From Chara braunii (Eukaryota > Streptophyta > Charophyceae > Charales > Characeae): a DNA stretch of 25,366 nucleotides. The DNA is taken from NCBI GenBank assembly GCA_003427395.1, contig BFEA01000092.1, forward strand, positions 2,368,272 through 2,393,637, read 5' to 3'. Of this stretch, positions 1-9,207 are shown piece after piece; the first letter of the stretch is position 1, and each line of letters starts with the position of its first letter. Below the pieces are notes generated by a model. That model worked only from the letters and a program-made list of their open reading frames with translations. It was not told the origin of the DNA and did not search any database. The position numbers and the translations under genes were made by a program.

Positions 1-2
1 CA

Positions 3-25
3 CTCTCTCTCTCTCTCTCTCTCTC
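3..25. repeat. (CT)n microsatellite
   Basis: Uninterrupted CT dinucleotides open the window, followed by alternating GC/GT-rich sequence and C-rich sequence to about position 80. It is the strand complement of the GA tracts at 1419-1485 and at the window's right edge. Confidence 0.95.
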
Positions 26-179
26 ATGCGCGCACGCGCGTGTCTCGCTCTCTCACTCGCTCCCCTCACCCCCCCACTCCAACCCACCTTCTGATTCTTC
101 CTTGAGCTAAAAGTCTCTCCTTTTTTGAGTTGAGGGTGAGAAGAGATATTGACAAACTCCTCCTGTCCACTTCACAACT

Positions 180-560
180 TGTAGTCGGTTGAAGGCAGTG
201 GCCAGTACTACGCAGGCAGAGAAGCAGTGGCGGTTGCAGTGGCTGTTGCAACAGTAACCGCAACAGCAACAGCAAAGGGAGAAGGAACAAGGGGAGCATC
301 AGGAGCAACGGAGGAGGTGTAGGAATAGCATCTGAAGGAGCCACACGTGAGGAGGAGGGGTTGAAGCAGGATGGAGAACATGCAAATGAGGAGGCAAAAG
401 AAGAGCTGTGTTGGAAACACACCAGAAGCAGCAGCAGGAGGAGGGGGAATAGCAGGTGGAAGAGGGGCAGCAGCTGGTGTATTAGTAACAACAGTAGCCG
501 GAGGTGAGGAGAGGCACAGGTGCCGCTTGAGGAGGAGAGGTAATGAGCTGGGCTAGCTGA
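180..560. repeat. Degenerate CAG/GCA/GGA trinucleotide tract
   Basis: The plus strand is dominated by imperfect GCA, CAG, ACA and GGA triplets. Because of this all frames stay open for long distances and give low-complexity Leu/Pro-rich (minus) or Ala/Gly-rich (plus) translations. A plus-strand stretch from an ATG at 371 ending near a GTAATG donor-like site at 541 could be a first exon of the gene at 976-1198, but nothing beyond position and openness supports that. I treat it as a decayed triplet repeat. Confidence 0.5.
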
Positions 561-680
561 TGCCCATTTAGCAATATTGTGAGCTGATGTAATGAATGAT
601 TAGCCTGGCAACCAGGTTCATGGTCCACTATCACAGGACACAACTGCTGCTTGCATTATATTTGGTGTTACAGTTCATAT

Positions 681-728
681 CTTCTTCTTCTTCTTTTTCT
701 TCTTCTTCTTCTTCTTCTTCTTCTTCTT
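681..728. repeat. (CTT)n microsatellite
   Basis: About sixteen CTT triplets with one T-rich interruption, followed by a run of T at 730-737. The position, upstream of a possible 3' splice site near 910 or 975, would make it intronic if the DUF4346-like exon is real. Confidence 0.9.
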
Positions 729-837
729 TGTTTTTTTAACATCTGCTGGCGGTACTTACTACTGTGGGTGATACGGCGGCACAACTTTGTTTTGGAAAAT
801 ATGGTCTTAAAAGTTGTGAAGCAGGTCGCCGCGCAGA

Positions 838-880
838 TGGCTCCTCAGCCGCTCCTGTCTATTTGTGGGGAGCTGGTGTC
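838..880. repeat. Partial copy of a dispersed repeat (GCTCC..TCTATTTG..GGGGAGCT)
   Basis: The core at 851-873 matches segments at 13755-13808 and 20731-20776, which share about 50 bp. The other two copies lie just to the right of T-rich runs, as expected for minus-strand SINE/LINE 3' ends. This copy is the shortest. Confidence 0.5.
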
Positions 881-975
881 AAAATTCATATCAGTCTCTG
901 CCTGTTGCAGATGCTGGGTGGTAATTTGCTAACAGTTCGTTGACATCGTTGTATGGGTGGTAATGGCTCCCCCAG

Positions 976-1198
976 GTGAAGAGGAACGGAAACGATTGGA
1001 TGACCAACTGTCTAAACGCAGGCTGGCACTGGATCCAGCCGGTTATTTCATCATATACTTGGATCGTGCAAGGGAAGAGATTGTTGCTGATCATTATCGC
1101 AACGTCATCAACGACAAGGGGATTGCATGTGATCCGAAAACAGGGAAACCAATTCCCTGTGATGGGTCGTACAAGCCAGCTCCTAACAGGTCTTTCAG
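976..1198 (+). CDS. Exon of a DUF4346-like protein (partial gene)
   Basis: This is the only segment that reads like a conserved cellular protein. It encodes about 74 residues, with a charged helix-like start (EEERKRLDDQL) followed by the block LALDPAGYFIIYLDR, then HYRNVINDKG and a Cys-rich DPKTGKPIPC. From memory, the LDP-G-YF-IY and DP-TGK-IP pattern is that of DUF4346, a family known in cyanobacteria, algae and some plants whose biochemical role I cannot state. The upstream frame is closed by TAA at 930-932, so translation must enter by splicing (best acceptor CCCAG at 971-975) or at an ATG at 963. The 3' end has a good donor, TTCAG|GTAATG at 1198/1199, giving a phase-2 intron. I found no other exon of the gene in the window, so the rest may lie beyond it, with the transposons inside an intron. 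It could also be an isolated duplicated exon. Confidence 0.55.
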
Positions 1199-1230
1199 GT
1201 AATGATTCCTCCACCATGTGCTTGCTTGCT

Positions 1231-1281
1231 TCTTTTTTTTCTTTTTCTTTTTCTTTTTCTTTATTTTTCCTTTTTTTTTTT
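1231..1281. repeat. (CTTTTT)n polypyrimidine microsatellite
   Basis: A run of TTTTTC hexamers and longer T runs begins about 30 bp after the donor site of the DUF4346-like exon, so it would be intronic. The same motif occurs at 4743-4801 and, as purine strand, near 25165-25225. Confidence 0.9.
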
Positions 1282-1404
1282 GAAGGACGACAGCATACTT
1301 GCGGCACATAGGTGAAGTGGCTGCGCAGTGAGGTGCGCTGATCGCAGATGCACGAAAAAAAAAGAGGAAAAAAAAGCAACCGTGATATGTATACACGCTG
1401 GAGA

Positions 1405-1485
<81 letters not shown>
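1405..1485. repeat. Compound (GC)n(GA)n microsatellite
   Basis: Roughly seven GC dinucleotides pass directly into about 33 GA dinucleotides. Several long Arg/Glu or Leu/Ser open frames across it are artefacts of the repeat. The following 1490-1620 looks like unique sequence with no recognisable gene. Confidence 0.95.
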
Positions 1486-1486
<1 letters not shown>

Positions 1487-1624
1487 AAAGAGCCCTTTCA
1501 AATTATTCAGACAACCCCTGCCGGTACTCCAAAAAAGTCCCTGCCAAAAATTGGCAAGGGTCCCGTCGGCAGGAGAAGGGCAGTCGCTCGACTTGGTAGT
1601 AAGGAGGGAGCAGGCCAGCTATAT

Positions 1625-1695
1625 ATGGTGTAGCTTCAAACTCAGGTCCGTGTTTCAGAATGCAATGACTTGCTAACTCAGCAGGTGTTTTTATG
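1625..1695 (-). other. tRNA-like relic (Gln-like arms), possible SINE head
   Basis: On the minus strand a D-arm-like segment, an anticodon-loop-like TTCTGAAA and a B-box-like GAGTTTGAAGC occur in tRNA order and near-tRNA spacing. The stems are poorly paired and the A box is irregular, so this is not a functional tRNA. A tRNA-derived SINE fragment is the likeliest reading. Confidence 0.3.
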
Positions 1696-1956
1696 GCTTC
1701 AGTCCACTACTCACCAAATGTGCAAAACTAGAATGAATCTTCTCCTAGAAACTGGAACCGTACAAGGCATATGTTTTTCTTTTGTGATGAGTGGAGCAGG
1801 GCCTTAGGGCCACTGCACGTAAGAAAAGGAAAAACAAAAAGACGAGACAGCTGCTGTAGTGTTTGTAGTACTTTCGTAACCCATAACTCTTGGAACACAG
1901 ACCTGAATCCGAATCCAGGATATATTGTTGGCCTGCTCGTGGTCTTTCAGCAGTTC

Positions 1957-2190
1957 AAATGAACATCCTTCCAAATGCATGAGAACCCTGCTGATTCTTT
2001 GCAGGGGAACTTTTGGAAAACAGAATGGATCCAACGAGTAGTACAAAGTGGGCCCAGAATATATTTTTTCTGTGCATTTACAATTTTTAAAAGGGAGGGA
2101 CACATTTGGTTACCACGGCCTACGCTTTTTTATTTTGTTTTTAAATTAATTTGTAAATGCGCCGCATCACGTGTGCGCATGCGCGATGCG
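1957..2190 (+). repeat. ~230-bp dispersed repeat, copy 1
   Basis: Matches the reverse complement of 13449-13675 along its whole length: AATGAACRTCCTTCC at one end, CTTTTGGAAAACAGAA and GTACAAAGTGG in the middle, GGAGGGACAC and CGGCCTAC later, and GCGCCGCATCACGTG at the other end. I estimate about 75-80% identity by eye. No long open frame runs through it. It looks like a non-autonomous transposon or SINE, with no target duplication I could define. Confidence 0.8.
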
Positions 2191-2228
2191 GTGCACGTGT
2201 GCAACTTGCGCGCACGTGATGAGCCGCA
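2163..2228. repeat. GC-rich inverted repeat with CACGTG cores
   Basis: GCCGCATCACGTGTGCGC is followed about 30 bp later by GCGCGCACGTGATGAGCCGC, its near-complement, with further CACGTG and GCATGCGC palindromes between. It sits at the right end of the 230-bp repeat. CACGTG is the plant G-box core, but here it is more simply part of a hairpin terminus. Confidence 0.6.
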
Positions 2229-2315
2229 TGTATGGACGGCGGGCGGCCTTGAGAGAGCATCATTGAACTGATCGGCCCCAGGTAATTCAGAATGATTTTA
2301 TTTTGGTCATCTTAT

Positions 2316-2413
2316 TGTAACTGGATTCGAACTTGAGACTGTATTTCTTTCTTGCTTTTTGTTTTTATATTTATTTCAACAGTTCAGTGATGTGCCAACT
2401 GATCTAGGCTCAT
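2316..2413 (-). other. tRNA-like relic (Asn-like) with A-rich insertion
   Basis: On the minus strand an A-box-like TAGATCAGTTGG (2395-2406) is followed by an anticodon-loop-like ACTGTTGAAAT and, after about 35 nt of A-rich sequence, by a good B box, AAGTTCGAATCC (2323-2334). The extra A-rich segment rules out an ordinary tRNA. It fits a decayed pseudo-tRNA or SINE promoter head. Confidence 0.4.
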
Positions 2414-2517
2414 TGGTATGTGCTCGCTGTTTTTGAGCGAGCTCTTTGAAAATTCGTTGGTCTAGGTTGTGGAGCGTAATCCTTTTTTCAAAAGAAAGAG
2501 AAAGAAAATGGGAAGTG

Positions 2518-2560
2518 GTCCTGGGACCTTGTCCCACTTCATCCGTTGAGCTAGGCCCAC
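2518..2560. repeat. Short dispersed module with GGGACCTTGTCCC
   Basis: Contains CTGGGACCTTGTCCC next to CCGTTGAGCTAGG. The same two modules recur at 3246-3296, where the second is in the same orientation but the first is inverted. The second module, read on the minus strand (CCTAGCTCAACGG), resembles a tRNA A box. Confidence 0.45.
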
Positions 2561-2740
2561 GTTTAGTTTTCTACGCCGTGCGACTGTAGGCGATGAAGGA
2601 GATGCACGCCCTCGCAATCATCCAGCGGTCCGCTCTTTTTTTAATGGTGAATAGATATTATCACGTTTTTTATTCCAACAAAATTGTTCCGAAAATGACG
2701 TTTTCTCAAATGCTACGCCCCCTCCCCTTGCCACTTTCCA

Positions 2741-2780
2741 TTGAGCTAGCTGTCTCCTTTTTTGGAGACAGCCAGTTCAA
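2741..2780. repeat. 17-bp-arm hairpin
   Basis: TTGAGCTAGCTGTCTCC (2741-2757) and GGAGACAGCCAGTTCAA (2764-2780) are inverted complements with two mismatches, one of which would be a G-U pair in RNA. They are separated by six T. It is a compact fold-back structure with no gene around it, perhaps a residual foldback transposon. Confidence 0.75.
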
Positions 2781-2789
2781 CGACCGTTG

Positions 2790-3240
2790 GCGTCCTTTCT
2801 GGAGATTTTTTTTTTGTTTGATGTTATTTTATTATGTTTTGAGAAATCTGTGAAGTTGCTTGTACTTTGCTATTTTCGTGCGACTTTTGAAGGACTGAAT
2901 ATGCATGAACTACGGCCAATTTGGTGCGACCTTTGAAAGGCCACATATGCGTCAACTATGGGAATAGGGCAACTCTTCATAGGATCGGAGCGACCACAAG
3001 TGGTTAACGGGGAGTAAGAAGTGCACTCTATAGATTGGTGTGAAGTTTGCTTGGGATGGCCTTATGGTTTTCTTATAAATTGAGGTGAAAAATGGGGGGT
3101 CGGTTAACCTTTTCTCCTCCTCGGACGTCATGTATGGCACTCCAATTGTGGAAAAGAAAAAAAAAGAATGAATTGGATCTTAGGTGGATTTTTTAATGCA
3201 TTTCTGAATTTGAAATGAATTAAAAAAAACAGTTTCAGCC
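2790..3240. other. No recognisable gene
   Basis: AT-rich sequence with short chance open frames on both strands. I see no conserved protein words, RNA gene or transposon end here. Confidence 0.5.
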
Positions 3241-3245
3241 GTCAC

Positions 3246-3296
3246 ACCGTTGAGCTAGGTCCACTGAACGGTGCATGTGGGACAAGGTCCCTGGAA
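3246..3296. repeat. Second copy of GGGACCTTGTCCC / GTTGAGCTAGG modules, rearranged
   Basis: CCGTTGAGCTAGGTCCAC is followed by GTGGGACAAGGTCCC. Compared with 2518-2560 one module is flipped. The flipped module is itself nearly palindromic, which would ease inversion. Confidence 0.45.
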
Positions 3297-3329
3297 TTGC
3301 GTGAACCATGGTTACAGGAAGCAATTTTT

Positions 3330-4900
3330 TTCTCTTTTTTTAAAGGAAATTAGCTGCTTTATTAATATTACTAGAGAACGACTCCAGTGTCCCTTACATC
3401 ATATACACACATGATGCTTACCGTCGTTATGGCCAAGGGACCCTGAGACAGCAGGATTGAAAAACGGGAAGGATGTACTACCGCTCCACCCCCGCTTACC
3501 CTAGCCTAACCTTGCTCGCTGCTTTGAAAAGTCCAGCTATGCTATCCCTTCTAGATTCACAAGGAGGAGGAGAACCCATGCTTGTGCTTCCATTGCCTGG
3601 CTGGTCCTTCCCTGGAGATTGTTGTATATTGTAGGAATACTGCTCATCGGTGCTAGGACACCTCACATTAGATCGCCGGACCTGTACATCCTATTTTATC
3701 TTTTCTTCCTTTCCCTGTGCATTTTGCTGCCCCCCCCATTTGATCCTCCGTCCCCTGTTTGAAGTCCTACTGGAACCCTCGGATTCTCATCTCCTGTCAG
3801 CCCTTTTATTGTTCGTTAGTCGGAGTCTTGTAAGATGCGGCTAGCTATGTCTTTGCAGTATTGGATATTTGTGTTGCATCTTCACTGGGGGCCTTCGTTT
3901 CAGCTTCTGAAGGGGAAGGTTAGTGGTGTATCATTCTCTATCCACATGCTCGTCTAGTTCTGTTAACAGTTCCGCTGTTGGATTAAGCCCTGTCCTGCTC
4001 CAGTCCTTGAATATGAGGGTGGTACCTTTCATTTCTGCTACATTACCTCCCCCGGGCCAATCTGTTTCGAAGCCCCTTTGCATAAGCCTTGCCGTCTTCA
4101 GGGAATGTGCTTCTCTGTCAATCTTCAGGAGGTACTTTCACGAGATCGTCCTGATTTCTACCTCTATCATTTCCCTAGCTTCTGCCACTGACCTGGTAGG
4201 CTCATGTTGCTTGCTTCCCTTAAAGTCTTGCTGCACCAACTCTCCAGATGACCCAGGTACAGGTCCATGAAGAGGTTTCTGAGCTCTGAGTGCCCCTCCT
4301 CTGACATTTCTAGCCTGCTTATAGCCGTCAAGAGGAATAAAGGGTCCACAGGGAAGTACCGGCCTGTCAGGGCGTTCAAGCCTGATACTGCCAAGTAGGC
4401 TAACAGCCATTGGAGGCTCCTCAGAGTCCTCACTTTCTGCGGCCTGATTGTGCTGTATTGTCCCTTTCCATTGGTTGAATGTTGCCACTCCCTTTCGTCT
4501 TGTACATTTAGGATGACTGCTTGAAGAGTTTCACTTAGATTTGACAGCCTTTCGGTTGCTTCCTTAGCTTATCGTCCCTTTCCTTACCCATCCTTTGGTT
4601 TCGTCATCCCATATATGACCAATTCTCCAAACGCCTTCAGTGACCTACGTAACCCAACACTGCTGCATGTGTGTCAAAGTCCACATATGGTTGCCTTTGT
4701 CCCTCACCCAGGGGGTTGCCGAATAATGGCTGTCTCAGAACTTCTTTTTTCTTTTTCTTTTTCTTTTTCTTTTTCTTTTTCTTTTTTTTCTTTTTTTTTT
4801 TATAACAAAAACAGAACCTTATGGTTCTGGCTCTTTTCCATTCTGGGGAGCATCAGTCCGGTTCCTATTCCATTGGCAAGTCATAAGAGAATACAATGTA
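3330..4900 (-). mobile_element. LINE-1: decayed LINE ORF2 C-terminal fragment
   Basis: The anchor is 4709-4745, which on the minus strand encodes EVLRQPLFGNPL, the same motif found at the equivalent place in five other LINE copies here. Sequence to the left, down to a T-rich run at 3328-3345 that may be the A-tail, is the expected downstream part. It includes two overlapping minus-strand open frames (4138-4488 and 4167-4433) that read like protein but are shifted relative to each other. Immediately upstream of the motif, a lysine-rich coding stretch has become a (TTTTTC)n tract. The motif is firm; the outer limits and the assignment of 3346-4600 are inference. Confidence 0.5.
4743..4801. repeat. 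(TTTTTC)n microsatellite inside LINE-1 coding sequence
   Basis: About eight TTTTTC units plus longer T runs. On the minus strand this is AAAAAG, in frame with the LINE-1 motif EVLRQPLFGN, at a place where other copies encode Lys-rich residues (for example KPKSKEEVLRQP at 19131-19165). It may be a repeat expansion within a transposon coding region, though an A-tail from a separate insertion is also possible. Confidence 0.8.
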
Positions 4901-5256
4901 TACTGACTCACGCTGCTCCACCTTAAAGTGTGGAGGCCGACATTGATTACTTCTCAAAGGAAGGATGTACCACCGTGCACCCCTGCCTGAGTTAGCCTAT
5001 TCTACCTTGTACCTGACCTTGAATCCTAGCCTGTTTACCCCTTCGCTTTGATGCATGTAATAATCTCCTTGGGCTCCACTCGGCCTGTTCTTCTCAGCCC
5101 TTTGACTGTTGGATATTCTGTGCTGGAACTGTTGAAGTGGTCCCGTATCTTGAATCTCTTTTGTAAATCCTGCTAATCCCCTGCAATTACATTACTTCTA
5201 CTTTAACCCCTTGAGACCCTAGGGCTTGCTTTTACTGCTGTTTGTTGTCCCCCCTT

Positions 5257-5275
5257 CCTAAACCCTAAACCCTAG
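5257..5275. repeat. Interstitial plant-type telomere-like motif
   Basis: CCTAAACCCTAAACCCTAG contains two and a half units of the TTTAGGG repeat (complement). This length also matches the plant telo-box promoter motif. There is no longer array, so it is at most a relic or a chance motif. Confidence 0.6.
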
Positions 5276-5314
5276 TAAGGCTTTTGCTGCAGCTTTGGTG
5301 GAGCTTGTTGGTAG

Positions 5315-5575
5315 GTGTTGCTGAGGTTTTAGTGGCTGTGGGGTTTGGGATGTGTAAGCTATTGGTATTTAGAAATTACTTAGGGGGGTGGTTTCAAATG
5401 GGAGGGGAGGGTGGTTGGTTGGCTAGAGTGGAGGGGTTGGAAGGTGTATCGTGAGTGTGCGGTGGGTATTGGGCGATTTGCATTGACCGGGAGATGAATG
5501 ATTGTATGGGGTTTGTCTGTGCTGGAGAGGGGAAAATTAATGGGTAAGGGGAGGAGTTGGAGTGGTTGAGGGGGG
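5315..5575. other. G-rich, C-poor tract on the plus strand
   Basis: Dense GGG and GGGG runs at short spacing with very few C, for example in 5381-5450 and 5520-5580. It lies just beyond the 3' end of LINE-2. It has no convincing reading frame and could form G-quadruplexes. A similar tract lies beyond the other end of LINE-2 at 12965-13340. Confidence 0.6.
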
Positions 5576-5989
5576 AAGGACTAGTCAGTTCTTGAGGACT
5601 AGCCGATCGTTCTTAACTGTCCCTATAAGGCCTGAGCCTAGCTTTGAGACACTGAATCTTTGGATTAGTTTTTTTTTTTTTGGTCGGGGGCTCTGTCAAT
5701 TTGATATCAGGTTTTCTTCCATTGTATATACAGTTCTGTTTCTATCGTGTAATTTATGTGACTAATGGTTTCTCAGGGGAGACGGGGTGATCTTCAAAAG
5801 TTTTGACTCATCTTTCCTTCCATAAAGACCAGATGGTTCTTTTCCTCATGAGGGAAGAGAATGATTCGAAACCTTTGAGCGGGGGGTTTTGGTCTAAGTT
5901 GAGGAATAGTGTGCCTGGACTTATCAAAATTGCCTTGTCTGAGAGGGTGTTCGATGTGCGTTCTATTTCCTGCCATAAGCTTCTGGCCT

Positions 5990-6190
5990 TGGGCAGTCGA
6001 TGAAACAATGATTAAGTGTTTTGGGAGTCTGTTGGTTGCAGGCCTTACATCAAGAGTCTTGATCTGATCTGTTGTCCTTGCTGCGTCTTTGAGGCAGCCA
6101 ATAATTCACTGGGACTGCCCTGAAGGCTATAAGCCATCGTAAGTTGGCTAGGTTAACAGGTCTGGTGCAGAAGATTGATGACCAGGGTGG
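5990..6190 (-). pseudogene. LINE-2 C-terminal zf-RVT-like segment
   Basis: The minus strand reads LANLRWLIAFRAVPVNYWL and then, after an in-frame stop, CKACNQQTPKTLNHCFIDCP. This is the W-(X)-P-(X)-L helix followed by C-X2-C-(X)n-H-X3/4-C, typical of the zf-RVT region at the end of plant LINE ORF2. Beyond a frameshift the coding sequence continues to about 5808. LINE-3 has the equivalent at about 14640-14760. Confidence 0.7.
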
Positions 6191-7187
6191 GGTTATCTGG
6201 ATTCTGTGAGTGAGTTTTCTTCTTTTGTCCATCTTTTTTTTAGGGTGTTGGATATAGAGATAGATTTGGAGAAGAGGTTGTAGCTGAACCTGGGTTTGTA
6301 GTCAGATAGCTTGTGTAGTCGTGTAACAGTGACAGAGTGGTTGTGGGTGCTCCAGGTCCATTCTGTTGGGTCTATTTCTAGATTCTGTATATTTGATAGG
6401 AGCTTAAAGACTTTGTTTCTTTCTCCTTCTATGATCCTTATTCTTTGCAGGTTACTCGTTTTGAAAGATCCTTCTGCTTTCATTTCTGTTTTCAGAAGAC
6501 TTACTGGGTTTCCTGGTTCCTCAAGGGTGAAGATGTCGCAGCAAATCTAGCTTTTGTTTTGGTTTTCGTAGTATTTGAATATGAGGACCTCAAGTATTGT
6601 GCCCTGATCCTCTGTTGCCGCCCAATCGTCGTATTGCCATTTTTGTTTGGTACGTAGTAGGTGTCTCCATTCTAGTGGTATGCTCTCGATTATGTGATTC
6701 AGGCTTGCATGGTGGATTCCCTTCAGTGTTGATCGCAGGTCCTTCTCGGATTTCCAGCTGTTGGTTGTTTCTTCCCAAAGATGTTGGATTTGGACATATT
6801 CCTTTCTCTACCAATGGCCCCATTTGGCTTCTGATTTGGAAAGGGGGAAGCTTTCACTTTTCTCATTCCTAATCCAGGTATTCCCGAAGAGGGGTTGTCT
6901 GAGTATTTCATCCCTTTTTTTGGGTTCCTGCTTATTTTATGGGAATATGTCTCTCCATATGCGTAGTATCTGTAGCCAAAGGGATTTCGAAGGATCATTG
7001 TCATCCAAGTGTTGTTGTGGGTCTTGGTTCCTTTTGTTTTTGAGAAGAGGCCAATGTTTGTTGAAGATCCAGAAAAGTCCTGACATGTTTTCCGATGATT
7101 TGAATGGGGCTAAATCCCTGATGTGGTTGAGGGCTAGAGGTATCCAGTGCAGATTGTCATGGAAGGCAATTCTCAGGATCCACTTAA

Positions 7188-7338
7188 ACCACCAGTACTT
7201 GCCTCAGCTATCGGCTGCGGGAAAAAGATAGAGTAGAAATGTTTCTAGTCGGATGAATTTGGGCGCTCCTGTAGTAGCCCGTACGTTTCCTAAAACTGTG
7301 GCGCGTTAACGGGCACGACTCGAGGAAGTACTGGTGGT
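7188..7338. mobile_element. 151-bp MITE with 13-bp TIRs and TTAA duplication, nested in LINE-2
   Basis: ACCACCAGTACTT at the left (7188-7200) and its exact complement AAGTACTGGTGGT at the right (7326-7338) are flanked on both sides by TTAA (7184-7187 and 7339-7342). On the minus strand, joining the flanks through one TTAA gives LQIKWILRIA in the ORF2 frame, which aligns with LDPERQTKAWQTKWIIELL of LINE-6. The interior has no coding capacity. TTAA duplication is characteristic of piggyBac-type transposases, though the terminal bases are not typical of the animal superfamily. A partial relative lies at 24935-24960. Confidence 0.88.
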
Positions 7339-7855
7339 TTAATTTGGAGGGTCTGGATTTGGCGGACTGGATCTAACAGGCCAGGCCACCCTTGGCCTTG
7401 GGCTGAGTTACTGTTTGCCAGACCACCTTATGGATGAAGTGCGTGTTGTCAGGATCGCCTGACCACAGGAAGGCTGCTGTCTTTCTACGGATTTGCTTTT
7501 GGAAGTCGTCTGATGGGAACCATATGGAGGTTGCATACCACATCATGGCTACGATTGAATTGTTTAGCGCTAGGACCCTGCTTAGTAGTGATATGTGAAT
7601 ACCCTTCCAAGTATGCATTCTATTAATCATAAATGATAATAAGGAGGCGACTGATGTACTGTGGCAACCTTTTGAGTTCAGAGTGATTCCAAGGAAACGA
7701 ATCGGGGCGGAAGGGTCTGCCCAGTGCATCCCGTCTGGAGTGAGTTCGATGGGTGAGGGGACTTCCGCGATCCACCAACAAATTGTTTTTGACCAGTTTG
7801 CTTTCATTTTTTAGGCCAATTGCAAGGCTTGCATTGCTCTTGTAAGTGCTTGGAA

Positions 7856-8620
7856 TTATGAGTTTGAGGCCCTGATGAGAACTGTGAGATCGTCAGCAAA
7901 TAGGAGAGTGGTCGGTATGTGGAGGGGTTGACCTCTATCGTCCTTAATGCTCACGAGTCTCACAATGGAGAGATCCTTTCTCGGGAAGGCTGCGATGGCT
8001 TCCATTACGAATAGGAAAATAGGGGCTGCCAATGGGCCTCCTTGCCTGACCGATCTTGACATTTTATAGGGATTGGAGAGGAAGCCGTTGATTTGCACTA
8101 TTCCTTGAGCATCGTCGTAAAGTATCCTCACCCATTTTTGGAAAACCGGGCCTACGCCCATCCTTTCCATGCAGGATTGGAGGAAGTCCCAGTTAACTTG
8201 GTCGTACGCTTTCTCAAAATCAAAGAAGAGAATTGCAGTTGTGATCCTCTTTTGGTTTATTAATCTGGTGGACTCGCTGAGGGCCATGACATTGTCTAAT
8301 ATTAGCCTGCCTGGGATGAATCCTATTTGGTCTAGGTGGAAGCAGCCTCTTGTGACTCTGTTTATTTGCGAGGCTAGGAGCTTGGCTAATATTTTGTAGG
8401 AGACATTTAGTAGGGAGACTGGTCTATAGTTTCTAATGCCCTCTTTGTTTCCTTTTTTGTAGATCATGGTCACTTCTCCCGTACTTAGAGTTGGTCCTAG
8501 GGATTCTTCTTCCCAAACTCTCTTAAGAAAGGATAGGAAAAGGGGACCGAGTTTATGCCAACTCGCCATCTAGAATTCTCTAGAAAGACCATCTCTGCTT
8601 GGGGCCTTATTGGGTGTTGA
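7856..8620 (-). pseudogene. LINE-2 reverse transcriptase domain
   Basis: Clear non-LTR reverse transcriptase: IYKKGNKEGIRNYRPVSLLN, then IGFIPGRLILDN, FFDFEKAYDQVNW (catalytic Asp of motif A), RQGGPLAAPIFLFVMEA (motif B) and LLFADDLTVLI with the FADD box (motif C). Upstream, the other frame preserves the usual lead-in, now cut by a TAG where a Trp codon is expected near 8573. The catalytic residues survive, so decay is through stops and frameshifts and not active-site loss. Confidence 0.95.
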
Positions 8621-9207
8621 GTCCTTAGCCCTTTGTGGAGTTCTTCCAATGTGATGGGTTCTTCAAGGTATCTTGCTGTTTCAGATGACAATGTGCGATT
8701 TATGTGCGTCAAAAATTTGGCCTTGACTCTTGATATTTCGTTTGTCCTTCCTGGTGGGGTTTTGTTGGTATATAGTTCTATATATAAATTGGTTGCGATA
8801 TTGACTAACTGGGTTGTTTCAGAGGTGGGGATGCCTTGCTCGTTTAATAGACATTCTATCTTTGAGTTTCTCGAGTTTGATTTGATTTTTTGAAAGAAGA
8901 ATTTGGACATTTTTTCATCAAGTTCCCAGTCTTTGACTCTGGCCCTAAGTTGTAATCCCCTAAGTTTCAACTTCGTCCATTCTGATAGTTCCTCCTTGGA
9001 TTTGGAGTATAATTCTGCGTAAAACTTAGAGGATGAGTCTCTTTGGAGATTTTTCTCGGGCATTTCTATTGCGTTTTTTAGTGCTTCTTCCCTTTCTTTT
9101 CGTTTAGTTGCTAGTCTTATGGAGGAATGTGATACTTCGGTGCTGATATTCTTTATGATTTCCGAGAATTCAGGATATATGCCCTCATTGGAACTTGTCT
9201 TTGCTTG

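Noticed and set aside
66-491. Long Leu/Pro/Ser-rich open frames in the first 500 bp
   Set aside because: They follow from the degenerate triplet repeat; all frames are open and the proteins are low complexity.
1094-1633. Long Arg/Glu and Leu/Ser open frames across 1094-1633
   Set aside because: Produced by the (GC)n(GA)n microsatellite.
3923-4270. 115-codon plus-strand open frame
   Set aside because: Lies opposite the decayed LINE-1 frames; no family resemblance.
5257-5275. True internal telomere array
   Set aside because: Only two and a half units; too short to call a telomeric relic.
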